Source: Hydractinia symbiolongicarpus (Eukaryota; Cnidaria; Hydrozoa; Anthoathecata; Hydractiniidae). From it: 64,000 nucleotides of DNA. Every line of letters begins with the position of its first letter. Position 1 is the first letter of the stretch. A program made the translations under genes and the position numbers. The stretch is taken from positions 6,448,001 through 6,512,000 of the forward strand of contig NC_079881.1 of assembly GCF_029227915.1 (NCBI RefSeq). Reading direction: 5' to 3'. A model generated the notes under the pieces. That model searched no databases and was not told where the DNA came from. It saw only the letters and a program-made list of their open reading frames with translations. This document shows, in pieces, positions 49,117-61,100 of the stretch.

Positions 49117-52100
49117 ATGGACATTATCTTTTTGCTGATAAATTTGGCTGGTAAGTATAATATAATATTTGTATCAGTCCTGGTTGTGAAGCATGTGTGA
49201 TAACTTCATGTAACATGATTGTGAAATTCAAATGCAACCAACTCTGGTTCTGTAACTTTGTTTGCAATAAAATTTTCTTGATAAGCTTGTATAGGCCCTA
49301 TGTTTACTCACAAAATTTGATTTTAAACCGACATGCAGATCTCAGGTTATGGGGTCGTGAGCAAAAAATCAAGAGTCCTGGGACGAGCAAATGAGTGTCA
49401 TTTTGACAAAGGATTTTACGTTAATCAATTCACCTTTTTAATATCTATGCATTGATAAATTTTGAATGCACGTCCCTTAACAGGTCCAAAATTCCTGATG
49501 ACTTGTTAGTTAACTAACTTTTAAAGCTCTATAATAGAAGTCCAACATCTTTTTATATCTCAGATTTCCTTAAAATTTTATCAGGAAAGGATTCGAGTAT
49601 TTACAAAGGTCATCGGTAAGTAGAACTGATATAAAATGATACCATGCACCTCATCTCATACATATATAAAACATAAAGTCAACTCTAGCTGTGCTCAAAA
49701 CATGTCAACATTATTAGTATTTTAATTTGCAGTTAAGTCAGTGTAAGCATTACTTTGTATATATGTTATCTTTTCTCGATTTATCCTTGTTTCTATATGA
49801 TTCAACCCTTGTCATTTTTATGTTGCCTTGCCAATTTCTTCTTACCCTTGTGGAATGATAATGCGTGTACTTGTGTCAGTACATACCTTGCTATAGAGAG
49901 CAGCTATAAGAAAGGAAGGCTACATTAGTGATTTCGAAGTTTGATATTTAAACTAAGTTGATAATTATCTTTTTATTGGTTTATGTTTTTTTAATGTGTC
50001 ACCATGTTTTGTTTATTTAGGTGTGACCTTTTGCTTTTCACCTTCAATATTTATCAACTTGCCTAAAGATGAAACAGTAATAGAATTAGATACATCCTTG
50101 TCTCTTCCATGCTCAGCTTCTGGGAATCCACAGCCAAAAATTGTCAACTGGCTCTTTAACGATAACCCCATTAATTTCGGAACCAGTGCCTATAGTTTAA
50201 AAGCGAACGGTGATTTGTACATCCTGAAGGCTTCGAAGCGAGATGCTGGTTATTATCAATGTGTTGCAAGTAATTCTGTTGGTGGTGTAGTCTCGGAAAA
50301 ACGGAAAGTTATAGTTGCTTGTGAGTTTGTCGTTACTTATGTTGTTAAAGTCCACATCCATCAAAATTGATTCTTTAATTTGAAATAAAATTCAACGTGT
50401 TTTTTATTTGTATCTTGCTAAATTTGTTAACAAGATGTAACACACAAAATCAAACAAGTTGATCACTTTCTATGTATGTAATTTAATGCATAAAAGTTGA
50501 GAAATAGTTGAAAACTTAATTTTGTGGCCTTTTTGGTGAGATCTACTGTTTCAGGTTTTAGTTTTTAGTAATGAAGATCATTTGTTTTTTCAAGTAATTA
50601 TCCTGGAACAATCCTGCCGGTTCACACACTGGTTTAAGCAGGGCATGCATCTGTTTATAATAAGAAGACTTTTATGTACTTGGATAATGCAGAATCAAGT
50701 TTCTTCTAAAAATCTTGTGGTGTAACTAAGACTTTTAAGTGATAGTCTTGAAGCGTCAGACTCGAAAAACTATGCATTTTTGTGTTCAATTTTTGTCGTG
50801 ACAATTTAAATGTCTAATAAGTGCACACGATGTGATATTTAAGTAAGTACCATCTGTCACAAAAATATTAGTGCTTCACTAATATGATCCTGAAGAAGAC
50901 TGAAAAAAATAAATAAAAACAACATTGGGTTAAAGAGTGAAAGATGTCATGCCAAATGGTAAATAAAAGCCAATATTTTTCCTATTTGTAGATTTCAAAA
51001 AATTGCTACCCCAAACTGTTGAACGCATCACAAGAAAACGTGACAGTTTTTTTCTGGCTGCGCCACCTCAAATTGAAAGCTATCCAAAACCAAAGTATAT
51101 TTGGAAGAAAGATGGCGTAGAAATTGTTGAAGATGAGCGAAAAAGTATCAGTGCTGATGGAGATTTGGTCATATCTAATCTGCAGAACGGCGATAGTGGA
51201 TCGTATCATCTGATCATTGAAAATACATTTCTTAAAAACAAAAATGTTGCCTATAGCAGTCAGACAGCGAAAGAAGTAGCTTTGTCAGTGTATGGTAAGT
51301 ATTAGATAAGGTTTTTGTCTTCTTTTTGTATTAATGCGTATATAATGTGACTACTAATCACATCTTGTCACTGCTAAAAGTCTTTGTTTGACAATGTAGA
51401 AGTTGGTTAAATTTTTTGTTAGTATTTCCTTTACCTTGGAAGATAAACATGTAACTTCAGATAGAAATGCAGGATGCTGTAGATACGTGGATTTAATTTT
51501 TTCTAAAATACCAAAGATGCTGCATTGCTAAAAAAATGTGGTTTTTGGCTTGATTGCATTTCATAATAATTATTTTTCTCATTAAAAACTCATCTTCATT
51601 GACGACCAAATTTAATTTTACTGTGCCACAAAAGGAAAAATCAGTTTTTTTTGTAAGAGAATGCTTGATTATGAACAAACTTTACACTATATAGATATAA
51701 TTTCAAGGAATTAACCTTTGATGGTAACTAATCATGTGATTATGCTTTTTGTGTAGATAGGGAAACTTCCAACTATGTCAAAATTGTCTACTCTTCAAAG
51801 AAACAAACAGCTGGTGAACAAAAAACTATGAAAGTGGTGTTGGAATGTTTTATAAGTGCCCTGTAAGTTTTCAGTCTAATAATTTTTAAGCAACAATTTT
51901 GTAAATTAGTTACTGTTCATTCACTCATCATCATCATCATCATTCTCGACTTAACGTCCGTTTTCTATGCTAGCATGGGTTGGACGGGGTATATTAATGA
52001 CCCTCTTCCAATCTGATCTAGACTGTGTTAGATCTAAACTCAACTTCCTCTCTATCAAGTCTGTCCTTATAACCTCCTGCCAAGTCTTTCTCGGTCTGCC

Positions 52101-55100
52101 TCTGGGCTTTGCCCCAGGAACTATCAAGTCTCTACACTTTCTCACCCAATTATCCTCCTCCATTCTTTCCAAGTGCCCCAGCCAATTCAATCTTCTTATC
52201 TGGATAACATCTTTAATTCTACGGAGACTTAGCCTGCTTCTTAGCTCATCTGAACTCTTTCTGTCTCTCAGACTGGCATTACACATCCACCTAACCATTC
52301 TCATATCATTCCTTTCTAAATGGTCAAGATCTTCCTGCTTCACTGCCCATGTCTCACTACCGTACAACATAACACTTCTTACACAGGCCTCATACAACCT
52401 ACCTTTTAACTCAATTGACAGGACTCTGCTAGTCAATAAAGGAAGTAACTCTCTAAACTTTTTCCAAGCAGAACCTATCCTGCAAGTAACACTTCTTCCA
52501 ACACCCCCTTCACTGCCCAACATATCACCTAAGTAACAGAAGTTATTAACTATCTCTAACGAGCCACTGTTGTACATCATTAAAGCTGGAAATACTTCAT
52601 TCTCTATAATCTCACCTTTGCAACGCTTGCATACAAACTGTATGTCAGCTCTTAACCTTCCACTAATACTACTGCACTTCTTATGTACCCAATGCTTGCA
52701 AGTCTGACAAAAAATTGTTACTACCAACCCCTTTCCTGCAAACTCCACAAGGCCACTTTCCAACTACAAGGTCACACTTGGCTGCAATGCTACTTATCAT
52801 GACTTTAGACTTTGCTGTGTTTACCTTCAGCCCTTTCTCTTCTAGTCCTTTCTTCCACTTCTCAAACTTTTCAACTAATTCTTCCATCGACTCTGCTATG
52901 AGAACCAAATCATCTGCATACAATAACTCCCATGGACAACCTGTTCTGAACTCCATCGACAGCGCTTCTAAGACTAGAATAAACAACAAAGGACTAAGTA
53001 CAGAATCCTGATGTACACCAACATTTACACTAAATTCATCACTAAGTGAATCGTTAATCCTGACACGACTTCTAGCATTGCTGTACATAGACTGAACCAT
53101 CGTAACTAGCCACTCATCCACACCTAACTAACACTAACATAACATATCTACCTTCTAAAGATCTCTAGTTAAACAGAAACTGAATTGTTCGATACAGGCG
53201 AAATCTTTGTCTTCTTCTTCCAATGCATTCATTAAAGGAAAAGCTTGTCCTTGCTTCCCTTATAATTAGAAGTTTAATTTCAGTATCCTTTCATGTTTTC
53301 TCTTGGTCAAAGTAAAAGTGATAGCGTGTAGTGATCTGTCAGAAATTAGATGTATAAAAACCATCATTGAAATTATAGACCACTTAACACTGTCCAAATT
53401 TCTTGGAAGAAGGTGAAACTAAACAACGCAGTCATTGATGTGCCAATAAGCTCGAAGTATAAGCGTCTTAACAATGGGAGGCGTTTAGAAATTTACAAGC
53501 CAACGTTTGATGCAGATAATGGTGTATTTAAGTGTGCACCTGTGATAGGTATTAATGTCCAAACTACAGCTGACATCGAATTGGATGTATTTTGTAAGTA
53601 TCAGTTTTAGTGTTTTTGGTTTTTTTTATATCTTTTGCTTTATGACTGCAATTTAAACATGAACAAAAAGGCATGTTTTGTCAAGTTTGATTACTATTTA
53701 CAATAATTTCTTATTGAAGGTGTGCGACATTATTTTGTTTCTGATCTTAAAATTTATATATAAAATAAAACACAGATATTTTTATAGTTTGTATGCTTTC
53801 AACTTATTTTCTTTGGCTTTCCTCGCTTTTTTATCTTTCTTCTTGCTAAGAGATTCCGAACATATTGCTTGTTTATGTTTACTTAAACTACTGCTATGCA
53901 ATATTCACAACCTATAAAATGTTTGCGAGAAAAATGCAGTTGATTGTTTTACTTTTTAGCCATACCTCAATTTGGTCTTAAACCACAAAATGTAAGAGGC
54001 TTCACAGACAATTCTACAAACTTAAATTGCACTAGTGTTGGCTACCCGTCTCGTATAACCCGGTGGTATAGGAATGGTATTCCTGTAGTTAATGATGATA
54101 ATCACTTCATTCATGCTAACAACACTTTATCATTAAAGAAACTAAATTGGGAAGACCAGGGAGTGTTTCAATGCGCTGCTGATAACTTTGCTGCAATTAA
54201 GTTTGCCCAAGTGCAAGTCGAAGTCCAAAGTATAAAATTTAAATTTATTATATACCTTATTGTCTTTTTACTTAAGTTTAACATTGTTTAGTTAGTACAG
54301 TTTTACACTCAAGGGAAATCACAGGTTGTTTCCAACAAATGAGCTTATAAAAATAAAATATTTCCGGTTTTTGTTTAACTGCTTTTAGAGTATCTTAGGA
54401 ATTGTATTGGCTGGAGTGTTAAATCTTGTTTAAAACCTTCTTTTATTTAGATGTGAGTGCGAAAATTGAGAATGAGTTTCAAGATATCTTCGTTGGTTAT
54501 GACACCACTGTCATAGTACCCTGTGTGGCCACAGGTGCTCCCAAACCACTTGTTTACTGGACAATAAATTCAACTAGACTGCTATTGGTAGGAAATTTGT
54601 TTATGTTTCTGCTTTTCAAATATCTTTGTTGCGAAAATATCCTAAATAACATGATGTATTCCTATTTTGTTCCAGCCAAAGCCTAAATACACTTTGGAAA
54701 GCAATGGTTCCCTTATCATAACTAGGATGAGTGATGCAGAAAGTGGTGTCTATGAATGTGTTGCCAATAATAGATTTAATATTGCACGTAAAAGTTGCAG
54801 AGTTTGGGTTGTAGGTAAGAACATTATATTTACATTGTTCAATCATTCCATAGGTTTTATTTTTATATACTGCAAGAATCTTTAACTTAATTTGAATAAA
54901 GTAAACAAAATAATATATTTTTCTTACAGTCAAAACAAGAATTGTTAAATTTCCACCGCGTGAGTTTAAAGTTCAAAAAGGAGACAATGCCGAACTCCCT
55001 TGCATGGTGGAACATGACCCGAATATAAAGTATACCCGTGAATGGAGGCACAATAACTTGCCGGTAAAAAATGAGCGATATGTTGTAAAAGAAGATGGAA

Positions 55101-58100
55101 CGCTGGTTGTCAATCTTGCACAAGAATCTGACACAGGCATAGACTTTTCTTGCCACGTCTTTTCGAGTGGTGGAAATGTTAGCATTTACACATTACTGGT
55201 GATTGTTCGTAAGTATAAAATTTTGAATTGTATCTGCTATTTTATAAATCTGTCTATGGCTGTTGACAAAACCTTTTATCTGTATTTATGTAAATTGTGT
55301 GATTTAAGAATTACCTCTTGAACCATCATCACCAAGACCAGTAGAAGTGCAGGCTCATACCATCAAGTTAGAATGGGATATCCCTGCAGATGGTGGCAGT
55401 CCTTTGACAAGTATGTTTTGCCATTTTTTGTTTGTTTCTAAAAGACTGGCTTGGTTGAATTAGTCAAAACTGACATTTATTTATTAAATGACATGTCCGT
55501 ATTTTCTGGTATATAACCCACACATTGTATAACCCGCAGCTCAGCTTTTTTAGGGAATTATAAACTAGATGCTATCCGATAGCCCGCACCTTCGTATAAC
55601 CCGCATAAAATTTCAATAAATGTGTTTTACTTACCTGCACCTTTGCATATCCCGCATTGTGTTAAGGAAAAAAAATCAGCGTGTTTTTACTTACCCTAGT
55701 CATTCTAAAAAAAAAAATTATCAGCTATACTTTAACTTTTTTCAATATTTTTACTAGGAATTAATAATTAAGTCCTGGGCACTAGGTTGTAAAATACATG
55801 TCATTTAAACCTAAAAATGATAACTATATTGCTCTATTACCAGAAGCAATCATTTCGATGTGCTCAATGTGATTGCAAAGATATAAATAGATTAGAATTC
55901 ATTCAATACAAAAGAAAAATGATCTCCAGAATTGTGTTTTTGAGAGAGCTCGTAATATTAGCACTGGCAAGCAATAGAAAGTTAAAGCAATTTTACTGTG
56001 TGAAAAAATTAAATCATGTAGTTGAATTAAGATTACGTAGATATAGAATCGCGCATGCAGTTATTTTAATGTACACATTTTATCCCGTTCGACGGACAGA
56101 AAATATAAAACTTATCACATAACCCGCATCACATTATAACCCGCACCAGCAGTGGAAGTCGTAAAAATCAACTTATAACCCGTGGGTTATATACCGGAAA
56201 ATACGGTATTAGAAATAGACCTTACAACAAATGGTTTAAGTATTTTTTAAAAGAAAGTTCCTTATATAACTGATTAGACAAATATACAGAAATTTTTTTT
56301 TGAGTTTTAATGTCCATGAGTATAAGACTGCAACCATTATTGTGCATTTAATTATTTAGAATATCAATTATACATAAAGAATGAAACCATGACAAAATTT
56401 GAATTATTTGCACAACCTCCAGCAAATACTTCGTCAATAATAATAAACAATTTGCGTCCTGGTGCTCGGTTTAAATTTAAAGTTGCGGCAAGAAACAAGT
56501 TTGGGGTGGGCAAAAGCAGCCCAGAAACTGCGTGGATTCAGACCAAAACTTTGGGTAAGATTTTTTTAAATCTTTTAATAATAAATGCAGTTGAAAAATA
56601 TTTTAAGCAATGTTAATTGTTTGAACTGTTTTATCATTTCTATTATTCTGATTTATATTCAGCTCCTTCTGCAGCACCATATGGGTTAAAAGCTCATTCT
56701 TCTGGCATGCATTCAGTATCATTATCATGGGAAGTAAGTAAATTACTGAACTTTTACCGGTGAATTCAGTTAAGCAGGGACAGACAGTAATAAGACAGTA
56801 TGATAGTTTGAATTTTTTTGATAAAGCTTTAAATGCTAATACAATATGCCTATAGGTCTATCAGTATAAGGTAGTGCCAATTCTGAGAAACGAATTAATT
56901 TAAGTTAAAACGTTAATTACTTTTCTATTTCTTTAAGAAGTTTATCTAGCTGAGCCTAGTTCGTCACTAATGCAAATCAATAATTTCTTTCTTTTTATTT
57001 ATCTCTATAATAATACAGAGACTGTGCCTGTCTCTAACAGGCAAAGTGAATGTGTTCATTTGCCATTTGCGAAAAACTTACCTCTCAGATGGTAAATATT
57101 CTGATGTTATGGTGTGACGTTGATAATACTACTTTAACGCCAATATCCCATATTAAATTTATGAAGCCATTTACAGTGCACCTAAAACTTTGAGGCCAAA
57201 TTACTTGGAAACGTGGTGTAGACGTCAATGATTCTTCACTGTGTGGGTAACTAGGGACCGCCTAGGACCAATTTGGGTAATTGTCCCAAACCTGGTCCAC
57301 AAATCCATTTCGGAATGGACGGGCTACTGACGTCATCAAAAAACCTTTAAACCCTAATATATCTGTAACCGTTTGTCAAAGATACATGATCCTATGTTTG
57401 TTGATCAGTGTTTCAAGATTTATACGATAAAGGCAACAAGTATACAAATTTCTCAAATAATTTTTTTTTTGTATTTTAGAGGGTCCTTGCTGACATCAGC
57501 AAAAATTTTAAAACCCTTATATCTCCTTATGGGTTTGTCAAAAACATATATTATCCTATATATTATTTTTATCAGCGTTTTAATCTCTACACATTACAGG
57601 CGAGTGATAAACTAAATTTGGCCAATTTTTTTGTATACACACTACTGATTTATTACAAAATTAAATTCGCTATCTGTGTACGGCTAGAACAAGCAAGTTT
57701 TGAACCCTTGTATCTTATTAACTGTTTATCAAGAGCACATAATCATATAAATTTTCTTGATCAGCGCTTTAAGCTCTACACAATAGAGGCAAACTAAAAA
57801 CAAGGTTCTAATTTTTTTTTTGTGGATGGTGTTGCTGACATGATCAAAATTCAAATGACCCTCCTTTTTTTTTATCCTGCCTCAGTGGATTTCTCCACGG
57901 GCTTTTTTTGACTAGTTTATACTAAAAGATAACAAAAATATCAAAAAGAAAACTTTGAATCTAATTTAATAATCTGTAACTTATGCCAGGTATAAATTTT
58001 TTTATGATCCATTGTAGCTTCTAAACACAATGTTAATTGCTACCATATATGTTATGCTGTTTTCAATTCTATTATTTAGGTTAGTATATTTACATTTACA

Positions 58101-61100
58101 CATTTATCCATACATTTAAGAATGAAAGACAGTTATTTTTGTTCTGCCTTTTTAGTGAATCAGATACAAAGAGAAAATTTGAATAAATGAAAAAGGAACA
58201 CTAAAATAACGTCTCAGTTTTTGTCAAAATAATATTTTCCCTTTATCTCCATATCCACAGACTTTCATACTTAATTGTCAAAAAATGGACAGATCTGCCA
58301 AGAAAAAATATAATTTTGTGATATAAAATTTAATTTCTTGATTATTTTCTATTATATTTTCTTTTTTTGTTTCTTTTATGTAACCAAACCTTAAATAACT
58401 TTCATAACCGAATGAAACATTACAAGTACCATATATTTGCATTTTTTGGATATTTTTTAGTTTTTAAACCAGGTTTTGTCACTGGCTAACAAGCTGCCTT
58501 TTTTAATATCTGTGCCTTAATTATCTGTTTCTTTGTGGTCCCATTCACTTAGGCAACCCTTAAGAAATTATTCGCTTCCTGTAACCCGACTTGAAGAAAA
58601 TAACTCAGGTCGGCCAGTCAGGGAAATTATTTTTTCTTGTTCTCTTTCCAGACATTGAAATTTCCTAAAAACACCCATCAAAGTAAAATTTTGTCCAATA
58701 CATTATGTAATACAGTAACTAACAGTTTTCTGAGTTGTTCACGTCCTCAAATCTACTCGAAACCACTTTTTTAACTCATTCAACCCCATACCAAAATAAA
58801 TACTTTGCCTGTCTTCCCCATGAAAAAAAGAAAAAAAGAAATTATTGCATACAGTCCTTACTCCCGTTTTTTGATGGGAAGACGTGGTCATGTAGAAAAA
58901 CTTTAAAAACAAAACATGTAAAAAAAAGATTGAAGATTCTTAATATATTACTTTGCACCTTTAAAATAAAAAAGATACACCATAAAAAAGATATAAAAAT
59001 AAGCAACATAATGTTACTAATATTTCTAAAACACAAAGAAGTTTTAAATGTTTTTGTTACATTACATTGAATAGTATATAAAATTTGTTTACTATAAAAT
59101 TCAAAGGATCACGTTCTGAACTAGCTGGCTCATCTTCCGTGCTCTTCTTTGCAGATATTTTTTAACTCATATTAAATAAAAAATTTTAGTACCTATTGTT
59201 TCAAGAATCTGTATGTTGGTGCACTAAATTAAATAGATTTTTTATCTTCAGAAATATATTTCTGTGAAAGTTTATAATTCAGGGGGTTAAAATATGTCAA
59301 AGCGTGCTAAATAACTAGAAGTATTCTCAATTGGTTTTCACTCTTTAAAAATTATTTAATAATACAGGAAGTTTTATATGCTACACTAACATAAATATTG
59401 AAAGAATCAGGGGATACTAGAAATATTTTTATGATATTCTTGGAAACAATCCAGACATAAGTTTGTTTGCGAAAAGTACGACCACTTTTTTGTGAGGGCA
59501 GGACAACCAGCACAAACTATATTGGTGTCAGTTCTTTTGTCATTCTTGAAAATTTTCAATTTAGACATCGCCTTCTTTTTCCTTCTTCTGTTGGCCAGTG
59601 TTCCGCAGTTTTTTCGAGGTTGAGCTTACCTCAAACTATATCATTCCTAACTAGTTGTTTTGCCAAATTCATGCGAAGTTGAGCATGGTTTTCTGCTTGT
59701 TCTTGCCCGTTTTGGTGAATAATTTTTTTTTTTTTTTTTGACTCATCGTCAAAATAAATTTTTTGGAAATCGATAGATCGTACAGAAATCACAACAAATA
59801 CAACCAACAATTACTTTTTCGTGCCGTCGGATATTCTGTTTGCATTTGGTTGGCTCTATCGACAGCATTCATGTATTTGTTGTATTCAACATCTGTATAG
59901 GACAGGTAATTTCTCGTCGGCTGCAATCTTTTTGTCTCCGTAAAACCACACCTTGTGGTGCAGAAGGGTACGATATCGCAGAAATCGTACAAACTGGCTT
60001 TCTTGTTTTTTTCCCCCGCCGTACTGCTGCTACGAGATTGGCTGAACCCTTCTACCAGGTTTTAAATTCTCCAGCATCTTTGCAAATGTTATTTTGCTTC
60101 ATCTCTGGAAAAAGACCACGAAGTAATTGTCCGTGTATCCATGGTAACCAAGTCCATTTAACCACTTTGTTAAACGGTAAACCACCTTAGCCCCTAAACC
60201 AACCTCAACTACATTTTGTTATTTCCCTTGATATACATCAAAGTCACAAACATAACCATTTGTCGAATCTGCTCGTACCCAGGCCTTTATGCCATATTTT
60301 GTTGGTTTGGCTGGCATATATTGTTTTAGAAACGATCGACCACGTAATTTTATCATGGCTTCATCGATTGCAATTTCTCTATGTGGATTGTATAATTTAC
60401 GACACCTATTTGTAACGATGTTGTAAATTGTTTTCATGTGAAGCAATCGATCTCTTCATGTGGTGCCATCGAATTCAAAGTTATTAGCTCTGTGAAGGTA
60501 TTCAGATAACTTGTCAAATCGGTTTCTGGGCATTTGAAATACTAAGATTTCCAAACATCTCGTCAGTGCTCCAGTACATTTTTGTTTTAGGCAAATCAAC
60601 GATGCTCATTGCAACGCGAATCCCAAAAGATTGTTTGATTTCGTTGGATGTAGTGGGTTCCCCGTTTTTATCTTCGACGTGTGGTGGGTGCCATTTCCAA
60701 AGAACATATCTGTTGGTTTCCCTTGCAATCAATTCGTATATTTCTGGTACAAAAATTTTGTTTAGGAAATCAAGCTTGTTGTGTTCATTTTCTAACTTAA
60801 ATGTCGCACCCAGGGTTGGTCCACAAAACTCTACAAAGCTGGTGTATTCTTTGCATACGCTGTTCCACTCATCGTCAGCCTCGCCATTCCCCTCAGCATC
60901 GATTCGCTCATCATCATCTTCTAAGTCAGACCCTTCTTCAGAAAACGCTTCAGAAATATCGCTTCCATATCCTCCTTCGTCAAATCCAAAGAAAGCTTCA
61001 TACTCATCAGAAGAATCAGCGAACATAGTTTTGAGATAATTTTTTTCTATTTGGAATACGTATAATAAAGGAGAAAGAAATAAAATAAAAAATGCTGTTT

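Noticed and set aside
51967-53011. Plus-strand frames of 189 and 98 codons
   Set aside because: Antisense shadows of the minus-strand reverse transcriptase remnant.
60566-61039. 157-codon plus-strand frame
   Set aside because: Antisense shadow of the piggyBac N-terminal frame.
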